Program-made: the position numbers and the translations under genes
From: CAWIUB01 sp963839175
Lineage (GTDB): Bacteria > Actinomycetota > Actinomycetes > Mycobacteriales > Jatrophihabitantaceae
Length of the DNA stretch: 56,468 bases
Direction of reading: 5' to 3'
NCBI GenBank assembly: GCA_963839175.1
Contig: CAWIUB010000015.1
Span: 1 to 56,468 of the forward strand
Shown here: piece by piece, positions 9,341-18,898 of the stretch
Layout: each line of letters starts with the position of its first letter
How positions within the stretch are numbered: the stretch's first letter is position 1
Notes under the pieces: generated by a model
Database searches by the model: none
What the model saw: only the letters and a program-made list of their open reading frames with translations
What the model was told of the DNA's origin: nothing

Positions 9341-9700
9341 CCGATTCGTATCTGTGGCGAGCCGGTTTATCACGCGGTGTTGATTCCGAGCATTCTCCCC
9401 AGTGTGAGACGACGGGCCGTCGGCACACCGTGCGTGGCGGCCGGCACGGGCCGCAGGTATGTCCTTGGGGCTCAATAACCTCGACTCGGGTCTTCTCGGA
9501 GCGTTCGGCATGATCATTTGGTGGTGTTGTCGATGGTGTATGCCGTTGTGCGGGCGGTGCTTGGCCTGGTCGCCGTTCGGGGTCGTAGTCGCGCGGTCAA
9601 GGATGTCGAACTGAGTGGTCAATGGTCTTCCTCGCGGCCGGTCCGATGGTGCTGCGCTGATCGTTAGCCGGCACTAGCAGCGGAATGTTACGTGCACCGT
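9341..9700. other. Intergenic stretch between convergent genes
   Basis: About 360 bp between the ends of the SGNH hydrolase and the SulP gene. No frame on either strand carries a recognisable motif, and no strong GC hairpin with a T tract is visible. I see nothing annotatable here. Confidence 0.4.
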
Positions 9701-11410
9701 TTACTCACCGCTTACCCCTTCTGCGGCGTGGTAGGCCTCGAGTGCCTGGCCGGGGGTGTCGTAGTAGGCGTTGGGGCCGAGGGCTGCGCTGATGCCGTAG
9801 CGGTCGAGCTGCTTGCGCACCGGGCCGAGGACGGTGGTAGCGACGAAGCGGACGTGCCGTTGGTGAACGTGGTCGATGACCCTGGTGAGGACCGCGGATG
9901 CGGTGTAGTCGATGTCTCCGATGGCCGCGCAGTCGAGCACCATCCATCGCAGCGGGCGGCCGTGGCCGACCAGGGCCGTGACGTCGTCGAGGAGCCTGGA
10001 AGCGTTGGCGTAGTAGAGGCTGGTGCCGAACCGGTAGACCACCAGCCCTTCCTCGGTCCGGGCGCCTGGCGCTACCGGGGCATGCTGCCAGTGCCCGGCC
10101 GGTGACTTCACCAGCACGCCGTTGCGTGGGTTGTAGCTGTGGCGCAGGTGGTCGATGATCGAAGCGATGACGGCGAGCACGATGCCGTATTCGACCCCCA
10201 GCACCACCACCGCGGCCGTCGCGAGCAGGGCAACGGCGAACTCGTGGCGCCGGGCGGCCAGGATGCGCCGCATCCCTCGGACATCGATGAGCCCGATGGC
10301 AATGAGGAAGACCACCGCCGCCAGCGCGGCGTCCGGCAGGTAGGCGAGCGGCCCGGTGAGCAGCAAGAGGGTAATGAGGACCACCGCGGCGGTGGTGAGC
10401 TGGGCCAGCTGGCTGCGCCCGCCCGCGCTGTCGACCATCTGCGCCTTGGTCGGGCTCCCGTTGACGACGAACGTACCGGAGAACGCGGCGACGGTATTGG
10501 CTGCGCCCAAGCCGACCAGGTCGGTGTCTTCGCTGAACGGCTCCTCGTACTTCACGGCGTAGGCACGCGAGGTGGCTGCGCTCTGTGCCAGGATGACCAC
10601 GAACATCGACGCCGCGGCGCCGAGCAGCATGGTGGCGTCCTGCCAGCCCAGGGCCGGCAGCCCCAGGCTTGGAAGCCCGCGCGGGACGGGGCCGACTATG
10701 GCCACGCCGTGGCTGGCCAGATCCGCGGCCCGGCTCACGCCGATCGCGATGATCACCGCGATCAGCGGCCCCGGGATCCTGCGGGTGATCTTGCGCGCCG
10801 CGAGCACGACCAGGATGACCCCGGCCGACACTGCCACGTCTGCCCCTTTTATGTGCGGGAGCGCGCGCACCGTGTCCAGGAGCCTGGCCGGGGTCTGTTT
10901 GCCCGCCGCGGTTACCCCGAGCATGTCAGGCAGCTGGCCGGCAGCCACCTGGATACCGACGCCAGTAAGGAACCCGACCAGCACGGTGCGGGAAAGGAAA
11001 TTCGCCAGGAACCCTAGCCTGGCCAGCCGGGCAAGCAGCAGCATCGCCCCGGCCAGCAGGGCCGCGAGCCCGGCCAGCCGGACGTATCGCTGCGACCCGG
11101 CCACCGCGAGACCGGTAAGCGCGGCGGCGAGTATGACGGCGGTAGCGGAATCCGCGGCCACCACGAGGTGGCGCGACGAACCGAGGACGGCGAACACGGC
11201 CATCGGCAGCAGCATCGTGTACAGGCCGGTCACCACCGGCATCCCGGCGATCTTCGCGTACCCGAGAACCTCGGGGATGCCCAGGGCGGCCAGCGTCATG
11301 CCGGCGAGCACATCCGCGGGTACCTGGGACCGGTCGATGGGCAGCAGCCCCCGCATCGCGGGCAGCGCCCGCAGCCATCCTCGCTGGCGCCCCCCACGCG
11401 AACCCGGCAA
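9701..11410 (-). CDS. SulP-family anion transporter with C-terminal STAS domain (569 aa)
   Basis: Inner-membrane SLC26/SulP transporter for sulfate, bicarbonate or a related anion. It has about 11-12 hydrophobic segments over residues 30-420, including the signature region DVLAGMTLAALGIPEVLGYA and the family motif FVVNGSPTKAQMVDSAGGRS. A cytoplasmic STAS domain follows at about residues 455-560 (VVYRFGTSLYYANASRL, WMVLDCAAIGDIDYTA). The length is typical. The annotated start would be TTG at 11410; an internal ATG at 11356 (MRGLLPID) is also possible because the conserved part begins only after it. No neighbouring carbonic anhydrase or sulfate gene helps to define the substrate. Confidence 0.92.
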   Translation of the reverse strand: MPGSRGGRQRGWLRALPAMRGLLPIDRSQVPADVLAGMTLAALGIPEVLGYAKIAGMPVVTGLYTMLLPMAVFAVLGSSRHLVVAADSATAVILAAALTGLAVAGSQRYVRLAGLAALLAGAMLLLARLARLGFLANFLSRTVLVGFLTGVGIQVAAGQLPDMLGVTAAGKQTPARLLDTVRALPHIKGADVAVSAGVILVVLAARKITRRIPGPLIAVIIAIGVSRAADLASHGVAIVGPVPRGLPSLGLPALGWQDATMLLGAAASMFVVILAQSAATSRAYAVKYEEPFSEDTDLVGLGAANTVAAFSGTFVVNGSPTKAQMVDSAGGRSQLAQLTTAAVVLITLLLLTGPLAYLPDAALAAVVFLIAIGLIDVRGMRRILAARRHEFAVALLATAAVVVLGVEYGIVLAVIASIIDHLRHSYNPRNGVLVKSPAGHWQHAPVAPGARTEEGLVVYRFGTSLYYANASRLLDDVTALVGHGRPLRWMVLDCAAIGDIDYTASAVLTRVIDHVHQRHVRFVATTVLGPVRKQLDRYGISAALGPNAYYDTPGQALEAYHAAEGVSGE

Positions 11411-12148
11411 CCTCTCACCACCGCCCGTTTCCCTGCGGCTTGGATTCGTTCATCATCCCGCCGCCAGGCGAGGCTACCGGCCAGCCACGGCGACTCTGGG
11501 GACAATCTGGCGGACCGGCCCTTTGCCTGCTCAGCCTCACCGAGGGCATGGTGGCCGAGCTAGCGGGTCGGCTCCTGCCCACCACCCTGCTCGGTCCGAC
11601 GCCTGTCGGCCGAGCATGCGCGGTCCAGGCCGCGATCGAGTTCAACCCACATTTGGACGCCCGCCACCGCCTGCCGCGCATCAACCGTCGAGGTGACAGG
11701 GTGGTCTGCCAGTGGGGTTCGACCGCGGTCGGGTTGCGCCGCCAGCCCGGTCTTGGACTCGCACCTGGCCGACTGGTCACGGTCAGGATCGAGCCAGGCC
11801 GGCGGCTCACTGGTCTTGGCCGTCGCCGACCGTGAGCCCCTGGTGCATGTCGAGCCCGCCGCGGCGTGGAAGCTGCTGCTCGCCGATGAACAGCGCTGGC
11901 GGGGCTGGTGCGACGTCCGTCCTGACCCGCCCCAGTGGCAGGCCGTGATTCGCAGCCTGCTCATCCTGCGGCTGCTGACCTACTGACCGTCCGGCGCCCC
12001 GGTCGCAGCACCCACCACCTCATTGCCGGAGCTGAGGGGGGTCAAGGATCCTGGACAGTTCGTCGATTGTTGATCACGCAGCCGCGGTTGCGACCGTCTG
12101 GTGGTTGTTTCTTGAGGCGGAGGAGCCGGGAGGCAGGGAGTGGGCGGT
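11411..12148. other. Region with degenerate open frames, no identified gene
   Basis: Several overlapping frames of 80-130 codons occur on both strands, none with a recognisable domain. The plus frame ending at 11986 has a plausible stretch (LVLAVADREPLVHVEPAAAWKLLLADE) that might be a decayed gene. The block looks like eroded sequence upstream of the Kup remnant. Confidence 0.3.
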
Positions 12149-12390
12149 TTAGATGTCGACGTGGGAGCTGATGATGATGGTGCGTGCGTCGGGCAGGCAG
12201 AGGTAGTCGGTTTCGTTGGCGGCGTTGTGGGCTAGCGCGATGCCCGGTTGGCGGGTGCGGCGCAGCGTGATCCGGGATAGGAGGTAGGCGGCGCTGTCCG
12301 GGTCGATGTCGCCCCCGAGGCTTTCGGCGCTGGCCCGGCGGAGCGCGTCGGGGATGTCCGAGCGATCCTGGAAGCCGAAGCTCCGGAACT
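12149..12390 (-). pseudogene. kup: Kup-type potassium uptake protein, C-terminal remnant
   Basis: Reading the minus strand to the TAA at 12149-12151 gives GFQDRSDIPDALRRA, AAYLLSRITLRRTRQPG, then ALAHNAANETDYLCLPDART and a final SSHVDI. This is the cytoplasmic C-terminal end of KUP/TrkD potassium transporters (..YFLSR....PGM.RWR..LF..LARNAA...D.F.LP..R....G..V.I). About ten residues (the M.RWR..LF stretch) are missing between PG and ALAHNAA. All membrane segments are absent, and a stop codon sits just upstream in frame. It is a dead fragment with an internal deletion. Confidence 0.65.
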
Positions 12391-12487
12391 ACGCGGTTAC
12401 GCCGTACGAGGATCAGACAGAACTTCGGCTCCGCGGACGCCTACCACCACAGCGTGGCCAGCCGGATCGGTACGCCATGATGAGGGC

Positions 12488-13081
12488 ATGCAGCATGGCT
12501 CCGGCGGCCCTCAGCGGGGCGGTGGCTGGTTGGTGCTGCAGCGTCGACTCGGCCTGATGGGTGTGTTTGCCGCGGTCGTCCTACAGGTCGATGGTCAGCC
12601 GGCGGGTACGGTCTCCCGCCGACGGGGTCTGCAGGTCAGGGTGCCAGCCGGTGTTCACCAGCTGGTGGCGACCGCACGGCGGATCGGAAGCCCATCGCTG
12701 TCTGTCTCGGTGGACCTGGACCAGCGACGCACCTTCATCGTCGTTGCCGAGGGACCGATCGGCGGCGGCGCCAACCCCAACGAGGTGCTGGCCATCGTCG
12801 AAACTGATCCGACTGGTGCCCGGCTGCCCCGCGGATCCTCGACCCGGTCGCAGTCCAACCGGATGAGGTTCCGAGGGCTATGGGCCGGCCTTGGGTGGGT
12901 GATCGTGGCAGTCGGCGCGAATGCGCTCATCGCCGCGACGCTCCATGGGGCGGCGCGCCAGACCACGCTGCTTGTCGTTAACCTCATCCTCATCGCCGTC
13001 GTGGTCGCGATAGCTATCGGGATCTCCCGGCACGGGACGCGGACGGCCCGACGCCAATCCGACAGTGGTCAACCTCGCTGA
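12488..13081 (+). CDS. Hypothetical membrane protein with PEGA-like domain (197 aa)
   Basis: Not assignable to a named protein. An N-terminal hydrophobic segment (LGLMGVFAAVVLQVDG) leads into a beta-rich region, DGQPAGTVSRRRGLQVRVPA, that resembles a PEGA-type extracellular carbohydrate or cell-wall module. Two close hydrophobic helices follow at about residues 128-180 (GLGWVIVAVGANALIAATL; TLLVVNLILIAVVVAIAIGI), with a short basic cytoplasmic tail. The start ATG is preceded by GATGAGGG. Codon bias fits a real gene. No operon partner is present. Confidence 0.65.
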   Translation: MQHGSGGPQRGGGWLVLQRRLGLMGVFAAVVLQVDGQPAGTVSRRRGLQVRVPAGVHQLVATARRIGSPSLSVSVDLDQRRTFIVVAEGPIGGGANPNEVLAIVETDPTGARLPRGSSTRSQSNRMRFRGLWAGLGWVIVAVGANALIAATLHGAARQTTLLVVNLILIAVVVAIAIGISRHGTRTARRQSDSGQPR

Positions 13082-13750
13082 CGTCAGAGGAACTCTTGGT
13101 GGGAAATCCGGCTGCTTTTGTGCGGCTTGTGACCACGGGCTTCGGTAGCCGTCTGTGACAATTGAACCGCCGCAGATTCGCGCTGCCAGCCTGGTTACCG
13201 GTACCGGCCAGCGGCGTAGCCGTGAGCATGCCGGGTTCCCTGGCGGGGATCATGCGCGGGTGTGTCGTGCTTGCCGAGGTCGCGGTGTTGTGCGACCGGC
13301 TAAGGCCGTTGTCAGCTGCGGGCTTTGCCTTCGTCGCTGGCGGTGGGGGCGGTGTCCCGCGGTCCGGCGTAGATGGCGACGGACGTAGGTTCCTTCGAGA
13401 CCGTCACGTCAACGAAGGAGAGGACCCCCGCCCGTGTCTGTTCGAGTATCGCTCACCGAGTTGCCCTCATCGAGGCGTGGATTCTGAACGGAACGCCGGT
13501 GGTTAGGCGCCCCGAGATCGGATCTGTCCGGGGCAGGAGTGGTGTCAGGCCGGTTTAACCCGATGGTTGACAGTGCGGCGCCGTTCACCGCCGGCGCGGC
13601 GGCCGTTCAGGTCCGTGGTCGAGGACGACCACGCGGATGTGCCGGACGTGGTCGATGGTGACGCCGGGGCATTCCACGGTTACCCCGGTCGGGCGCGGTT
13701 CGGTGATGATCCGGCTCGGCGGTGGCGATTCCGCAGGCTAGGTCTCCGCG
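13082..13750. other. Intergenic stretch, no supported gene
   Basis: About 670 bp with only short frames. A minus-strand stretch near 13600-13720 reads PTGVTVECPGVTIDHVRHIR and then VVVLDHGPERP before a stop. It looks protein-like but is less than 60 codons long, closed upstream by a stop and unrecognised. Otherwise I see nothing. Confidence 0.35.
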
Positions 13751-14566
13751 GTGAGGCTACCGGCAGGTCTGGCCGAGGTCGGGTCGGAGCCATTACGCTA
13801 CTGCTCGCTCGACGGTCAGCGAGTGACCGGGGAAACGGAGCGGCCGGCGGTGCGGACGGGACCGCTTCACGACGCGCTGCCAGCGGGGACGCCGGCGGCT
13901 CAGGCGCGGTTGTACGACGCCCGCCGTGACGTGCACTACCCGAAACCGGTGTTACGCGGTTGGCTGCACCTGGTCTGGTTCGAGGCCTCACTGGTGCTCG
14001 GCACGGTGCTGGTCACGACCATCGCGCATGGTGCGGCGGAGCTGACCGCAGCGGCGATCTACACCGCCGCGATGGTTGGCCTGTTCGGGGTCAGCGCGCT
14101 CTACCACCTGGGTCGCTGGCGGGCGGCGACCCGCCGGGTGCTGCAACGACTAGACCACGCGATGATCTTCCTGATGATCGCCGGGACGGCGACCCCGGCG
14201 TTCCTGCTGGCCGCGTCCGGCACCTACCGGCTGGTCGGCCTGGCCGGCTTGTGGGCGCTCACCCTGGCGGCCACGGTCATGCACCTGGTGTGGATGCAGG
14301 CACCCGAACGGCTGGTGGGGGCCACCTACCTCGGTCTTGGCTGGACGGCCGGGATGGCCATGCCCGCGGTGTGGATCAACGCCCGGGTCGCCGCCGCGGT
14401 GTGGCTGCTGGCCGGCGGGCTGCTGTACACGGTGGGCGCGGTGTGCTATTACCGCCGCCGTCCGGATCCCGTCCCGGCCGTGTTCGGCTACCACGAGGTG
14501 TTTCACACCTGCGTCTGCGCCGCAGCCGCCTGCCAGTACATCGCCATCGCCTTCTTCATCGTCTAA
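13751..14566 (+). CDS. Hemolysin III / PAQR-family membrane protein (up to 271 aa)
   Basis: Seven-helix integral membrane protein of the HlyIII (Pfam HlyIII, YqfA/TrhA-like) family. Family signatures are PKPVLRGWLHLVWF before TM1, SALYHLGRW after TM3, the RLDHAMIFLMIAGTATP motif, and the C-terminal GYHEVFHTCV. The Ser, Asp and His residues that form the putative metal site of PAQR proteins are present. Function is probably membrane-lipid homeostasis rather than haemolysis, as inferred for homologues. The first ~34 residues are not conserved in the family, so the GTG at 13850 is an alternative start. Flanks give no operon. Confidence 0.85.
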   Translation: MRLPAGLAEVGSEPLRYCSLDGQRVTGETERPAVRTGPLHDALPAGTPAAQARLYDARRDVHYPKPVLRGWLHLVWFEASLVLGTVLVTTIAHGAAELTAAAIYTAAMVGLFGVSALYHLGRWRAATRRVLQRLDHAMIFLMIAGTATPAFLLAASGTYRLVGLAGLWALTLAATVMHLVWMQAPERLVGATYLGLGWTAGMAMPAVWINARVAAAVWLLAGGLLYTVGAVCYYRRRPDPVPAVFGYHEVFHTCVCAAAACQYIAIAFFIV

Positions 14567-15087
14567 CCGGGCGACCTGGGTCGCGATCCACGGCATGCGG
14601 TTCGGACCCAAATCAGACCCGGATCGCGGACAGCGATGTCGGAACTAGCCGCCCATCGGTACGTCGCGACCACGGACAGACAGCGGCATGCGCGAGCCGC
14701 GATGTCCATCGGCATGTGCTGGCTTTAGTGGCCACGCTCACGCGCTGAGCTGCGGGCGCAGATCGATTCATCGCGAGCGCGCTGCTGCGGCCCGCTCACC
14801 GTTCCCGATGCGCGCAGATCGACGGTTACTTGAACAGCGATCCGCGGCGATCCGTGACGCAGCGTGACGGCGATACGGTTGAAAATGGCGCCGCCCTAGG
14901 GTTGCGTCCAAGCTCGGTGTAGAGGGCGACCGACTTGGTTCCACCAAAACAAGGCGCTGCGCCCGGGCTTCAGCCCTGCAGTTCCGCGACCCGACGTGGC
15001 AGCTGGTCTGACCGACGAGTACCGTCGCGCGGCTTGACAGTCGACCGGCGGCGGCTAGCGCGGATCGAGGTCCTTGAGCCCCACAGG
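14567..15087. other. Intergenic stretch between convergent genes
   Basis: About 520 bp separate the HlyIII gene from the end of the coiled-coil gene. Frames here are short and Arg-rich and match nothing. I see no RNA gene or clear terminator hairpin. Confidence 0.35.
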
Positions 15088-16047
15088 TCAGCGATGCAGG
15101 CGGCGAGGCTCGGGGGTCGCCGCCGGCTCCGGGGGACCGGTGGGTGGTTGGCTTGCTGGACCGGTGGTCGCCAGGGTGTTGGCGAGTTCCTGGTGCAGGT
15201 GGCTGAGGGTGGCGAGTGTCTCGTCGCGGTGCCGGGTCAGGTCGGTGAGCTGCTGGGCCATGTCGGTGAGCCGCGACGCGGCCGCGGCGTGGGCCCGTTC
15301 TCGCTGCTCGCGAGCGTGCCGGTCGGCGTCGCTGCGGCGGGCGGCCGCTTCGGCGTCGGCGCGGTCGCGGGCCTGCTCGGCTTCGGCGGCCAGCTGGCCC
15401 AGTTCGGTGCGGGCGGTGTCGCGCAGTCGGATCGCTTCGGCGCGGGCGTCGTCGAGCTGTTGCCGGGCGGCGGCCTGCGCTTCCTCGATGTTGGCTTGCA
15501 GTTTCTGCTGCTCCGTGCGGGCGCCGTCGAGAATGCCGGCGGCCGTGTCGCGTGCCTGTTGCACGATCGTTTCGGCCTCGGTGCCGGCGCGGGAGCGGAG
15601 CTGGTCGGCCTCGGTCTGCGCGTCGGCTCGGGTCTGCTCGGCCTCCTGGGCGGCGAGCTGCAGGATTTCCCGCAGCCGCTCAGACAGAGCGGTTGGGCTG
15701 TTAGTGAGCTGGTCGCGTAGCCGCCCCAGGTCGCCCCGCGCGGCGCGCAGCCGCTCGGTGATCTGCGCGTGCGCGTGCACCGCGCGGTCGTGGGCGCTGC
15801 GGGCGGACGCGAGTTCGGTCTCCACCCTGGAGCGGTAGGTGTCGACCTGTGGCCGGTGATAGCCACGCCAGCTGACCCGAAAGGCAGGCTCGGAGCGCAT
15901 CACCACGGTCAGGTCAGCATCCAGCGGCGGCCGTGGAAACTCCTCACTGTCTGCCGCGGCGTCGGTGCTGGATGAAGCCGGCCGCTGACCCGGGTCGGCC
16001 AGCCCGTCCTCGGCTGCGCGTCCGGGATCACGAGCCGGACCAGTCAT
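15088..16047 (-). CDS. DivIVA/Wag31-like coiled-coil protein (319 aa)
   Basis: A short disordered Asp/Pro-rich N-terminus leads to the DivIVA-like motif FRVSWRGYHRPQVDTYRSRV at about residues 55-75. About 200 residues of Ala/Glu/Arg/Gln-rich heptads follow (TRADAQTEADQLRSRAGTEA, QANIEEAQAAARQQLDDAR), and the tail is Pro-rich. This resembles actinobacterial polar-growth or cytoskeletal scaffolds (Wag31, Scy/FilP-like, 'cellulose-binding' coiled coils). It is not the essential Wag31 itself, which sits in the dcw cluster. The ATG at 16047 is chosen because AGGAGG at 16053-16058 is ideally spaced; an upstream ATG at 16068 lacks this. Confidence 0.75.
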   Translation of the reverse strand: MTGPARDPGRAAEDGLADPGQRPASSSTDAAADSEEFPRPPLDADLTVVMRSEPAFRVSWRGYHRPQVDTYRSRVETELASARSAHDRAVHAHAQITERLRAARGDLGRLRDQLTNSPTALSERLREILQLAAQEAEQTRADAQTEADQLRSRAGTEAETIVQQARDTAAGILDGARTEQQKLQANIEEAQAAARQQLDDARAEAIRLRDTARTELGQLAAEAEQARDRADAEAAARRSDADRHAREQRERAHAAAASRLTDMAQQLTDLTRHRDETLATLSHLHQELANTLATTGPASQPPTGPPEPAATPEPRRLHR

Positions 16048-16827
16048 GCCCACCTCCTGTCCATCCACCTCGATAGTGCGCCGGGCACGTCAGCCGACGC
16101 GTCGGGCGGTCTGCCGCTAACCCGTGCTGCCGACCTAGTATCCGATCCTCACCTGAGCACGATGCGACGGCCGGTCTCCGCGGCGAGGTCCGGTCGCGGC
16201 GCGCTTGCCGACCGGCGGTGCCGGTGCTGCGTGGTTGCCGGGCGAGTCTTTCCACCAGGCTCGGACATGGCTGCGAACACCGGGCTGTCCGGCGCATTGC
16301 AGCACCCGCTCGATCACCATCAGGACGTCGCGAAGGTTGGCCCCCTTGACAGACCCAGCCGGCGAACTCGGCGCGCAGCCGCGTGACGACCTCGACCCGT
16401 GGATCGCCACCGCGTTGCACTTCGCCATACGGTCGCCCTGCCCAGCACACCAAAACGCCAGCCGTTGCATCTCGAATCACGCCAAGCTGCTGAGCAACGA
16501 ATTATCGAGCGCCCCCAGGACATCGGTTCACCTCTGCTCACCGAGTCCATCCGGGCACTCCAGCGACGCCACATACGCAGTCTGTCGACATGTGAGGGCG
16601 CGAGCGGCTCCCTGAGAGGCGCGTCACTTATTGCCGGGTGGTCAACACACGCCGCCTGTCAGGACAGCGTCTCCGCCGCGGGGAACCATCGACCCAACCG
16701 GCGGTGTCATTCGCAGTCGCCGCGCCGGCGCGCGGAGTGATGACACCTCGCTGAGCCGGGGTCGAGCCGTCCCGCGTCGGATCGTCATCGAGCGCGCGGT
16801 GCCGCCGATGCGTTGGCCCGCCACGTT
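16048..16827. other. Degenerate region between coiled-coil and exonuclease genes
   Basis: Overlapping minus frames between about 16130 and 16480 share short protein-like pieces (EVVTRLRAEFAG in one frame, VKGANLRDVLMVIERVL in the next), which suggests one small gene broken by a frameshift, family unknown. The rest, including a 26-bp repeat at 16617-16642, shows no gene. Confidence 0.3.
16617..16642 (+). repeat. 26-bp dispersed repeat, copy 1
   Basis: A 26-bp stretch is identical to 44961-44986. Both copies lie in gene-poor DNA in the same orientation. The flanks diverge beyond three to four further matching bases. It could be the end of a lost insertion sequence or a small intergenic repeat. 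Confidence 0.6.
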
Positions 16828-17703
16828 TCACGGTTTGCGGGCGACGGCCAAGGCGGCGGCCTCGTTGGCCAGACGCGGCCAGCCGAATCGCTTGCACCAG
16901 ACGGGGAAGTCCTCGGTCGGGCCGGTCCACTCCCAGTCGTCGACGGTGCCGACGGCGGCGTCTGTGCGCAGCGTGGCCAACAGCTTGAACGTCTCGGCAT
17001 CCGCACGCTGGGAAACGAGCGTCGCCGCCAACGTGGCCGCGCCACGCACCGTGACGTCCCAGTCCTCGGCGTCGGCCGGGATGTCTTCCAGGTGCCGGTA
17101 CCGGGCGAGCAGCGTCGCTGCGGACTTCGCGCCGAACCCCGGCAGGCCCGGGAACCCGTCTGCACTGTCGCCGACGAGGGCCAGCCAGTCGGGGATCGAC
17201 TCGGCCCGGACGCCGAACTTCGCGACCACTGCGTCGGCGTTGATCAGCTTGTCCTGACGACGGTCCCACTGGATGACCTTGCCGCCGACGCATTGCCCGA
17301 GGTCCTTGTCGGGCGTGCAGATGATCACCTGCTCGACCCGTGGGTCGGCAGCCGCGGCCACGGCTGCGCTGGCCAGCCCGTCGTCCGCCTCAACGTCGAC
17401 CATCGGCCAAACCGCGACGCCCAGCGCCCGCAGCGCGTCCTCCAGCGGATCGAACTGCGCCAGCAGCAGCGGATCCATGCCGGCGCTGGACTTGTACGCC
17501 GGCCACATGTCGTTGCGGAACGACTCGATGACGTGGTCGGTCGCGACCCCGACATGGGTTGCGCCGTCCTGCAGCACCGTGAACACCGACTGGACAACGC
17601 CGCGAGTCGCGCCGATCTCGATACCGGCGCTGTCCAGATGTCCCGGCCGCGGCGCGTAGTACTGCCGGAAAACCTCGTAGGTCCCGTCGACGACATGAAC
17701 CAT
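16828..17703 (-). CDS. 5'-3' exonuclease, Pol I N-terminal/FEN-like (291 aa)
   Basis: Stand-alone structure-specific 5' nuclease. The N-terminal metal site starts at VHVVDGTYEVFR. The acidic cluster DVEADDGLASAA and the CTPDKDLGQCV motif supply further metal ligands. The helix-three-turn-helix DNA-binding segment is GDSADGFPGLPGFGAKSAA at about residues 178-196. The ATG at 17703 is chosen because homology begins immediately there; an in-frame start 16 codons upstream lies inside the preceding gene. The stop of that gene and this ATG overlap by one base (TGATG). The likely role is RNA primer or flap removal in repair. Length is near the family norm. Confidence 0.85.
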   Translation of the reverse strand: MVHVVDGTYEVFRQYYAPRPGHLDSAGIEIGATRGVVQSVFTVLQDGATHVGVATDHVIESFRNDMWPAYKSSAGMDPLLLAQFDPLEDALRALGVAVWPMVDVEADDGLASAAVAAAADPRVEQVIICTPDKDLGQCVGGKVIQWDRRQDKLINADAVVAKFGVRAESIPDWLALVGDSADGFPGLPGFGAKSAATLLARYRHLEDIPADAEDWDVTVRGAATLAATLVSQRADAETFKLLATLRTDAAVGTVDDWEWTGPTEDFPVWCKRFGWPRLANEAAALAVARKP

Positions 17704-18386
17704 CACGCCCCCGAGCCTGGCACAGCGGATGTGAGCTTGCGCGCCGCCCATGCCAAGCTGCGAAGCGCGTCAGCTACTGCCGGGCGCGATCGCCGATTAC
17801 GCGCTCCTGGATCCGCGGATGGAGGCAGGCTCGAGCCGATGTTCTGTTCGCCAGCTCGTACGCAACGACCGCTCGTGACGGCGTCCGTGACCTGTCGATC
17901 TTGCGCATGACCGCGCGTGGACCCGAGTTCATTCGCGCATCCAGGGCATGGGTGCGTCCGCGTGGACTGGTTCCAGCCGACTAGCTCAGTTAGTTCGGCA
18001 TAGGGGAGCGTGTTGGCCGGCACGCCTCCGCCGAGATACGTAAGTGCGACCTCGGCAATGTCCACGCGGAAGCCGTCTGCGGTGGCGACAGCGCGTCCGG
18101 CGATTTTCGCCTCGCCGACCCACTCGCCGGGATCGTCCTCGGGCGGATCGATGGACGGGCTGTGCAGCGCCACCCGCAGATCGCGTGCCAGGTCCGCGCC
18201 TTTACGCGACCCCGCCATCGACCCGAAGGTCACCTGCTCGCCGATTTGGGTCTCGACGCCGCTGATTCGCGGGGAACCATCGGCGCGCAGCGTGGCCATC
18301 GTCTTGTGCTTGCGGGCTTGAAACAGTTCGCGTACCCGCGCGGCGAACTCCGGCGCGTCCGCCTCGATCTCCTGCCAAGATGCCAT
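17703..18386 (-). CDS. PNPOx-like flavin/F420-binding protein with altered C-terminus (228 aa)
   Basis: The first ~120 residues match small pyridoxamine 5'-phosphate oxidase-like split-barrel proteins: FAARVRELFQARKHKTMATL, ADGSPRISGVET, GSMAGSRKGADLARDLRVAL, GEAKIAGRAV. In relatives the protein ends soon after a VLTxxG..ADHLVIESW motif. Here that end is lost after RVDIAEVALTYLGG and is replaced by about 100 unrelated residues, so the 3' part is probably rearranged, although the frame stays open. The stop overlaps the exonuclease ATG by one base, which may be chance. It may be a non-functional fusion. Confidence 0.6.
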   Translation of the reverse strand: MASWQEIEADAPEFAARVRELFQARKHKTMATLRADGSPRISGVETQIGEQVTFGSMAGSRKGADLARDLRVALHSPSIDPPEDDPGEWVGEAKIAGRAVATADGFRVDIAEVALTYLGGGVPANTLPYAELTELVGWNQSTRTHPCPGCANELGSTRGHAQDRQVTDAVTSGRCVRAGEQNIGSSLPPSADPGARNRRSRPAVADALRSLAWAARKLTSAVPGSGA

Positions 18387-18865
18387 GTCTCAACCGTGCC
18401 AAACAGCACCGACAACGACGGCGACGGCTGAACCACCCACCCTTGGGCGCCCATTGGGCTTCCCCGAGGCGTGGAGGCGTCGCGTTCGAGGAAACCCCGG
18501 AGCGGGCGCTGGTCCCGCAACGCGGGGCTATAGCCACGTCAACAGGGAGCCGGCGGTAATGACCCGACCGGTGAATTGCCCCGGTGCGGGCGGTTAGCCG
18601 CGACACCCGTCTGACGGCGCAGAGCACCCGTTCTGCGTGCGTAACGCGCAGCTCGTCGGCGCGGAGGCTGCCGCGATATCGAGACGGTTCGGTACTCGTT
18701 CGATTCATGACGCGCTCGCCGCCCCATGCGGTTACGGTGCGTGGGTATCTGGCCACACCTGCTATGTCTCCGCCCCGGCCGCGCGGTGCCCGCGTCGAGG
18801 AGCCGCGTGGCTGCGTGTCGGTCGGTGAGCCGTGGCCACGCACGCAAGCGCTACCTTACTGATAT
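18387..18865. other. Intergenic stretch upstream of toxin-antitoxin pair
   Basis: About 480 bp between two divergently transcribed genes. Frames are short and unrecognised. The last 20 bp run into the palindrome described at 18866-18885. Confidence 0.35.
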
Positions 18866-18885
18866 CCTTAAGGTCGACCTGAAGG
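18866..18885 (+). promoter_or_regulatory. Palindromic operator candidate for the TA pair
   Basis: A 20-bp near-perfect palindrome, CCTTAAGGTCGACCTGAAGG, has only one mismatched pair. It lies 13-33 bp before the antitoxin GTG, the position where Phd/YefM-type antitoxins autorepress. AT-rich bases just upstream (GATATCC) could form part of the -10 element. Binding is inferred, not shown. Confidence 0.5.
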
Positions 18886-18898
18886 GTGGTGCGTACAG

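Noticed and set aside
13600..13720. Short minus frame with protein-like stretch (VTVECPGVTIDHVRHIR)
   Set aside because: Under 60 codons, closed upstream by a stop, no start with ribosome site and no family recognised.
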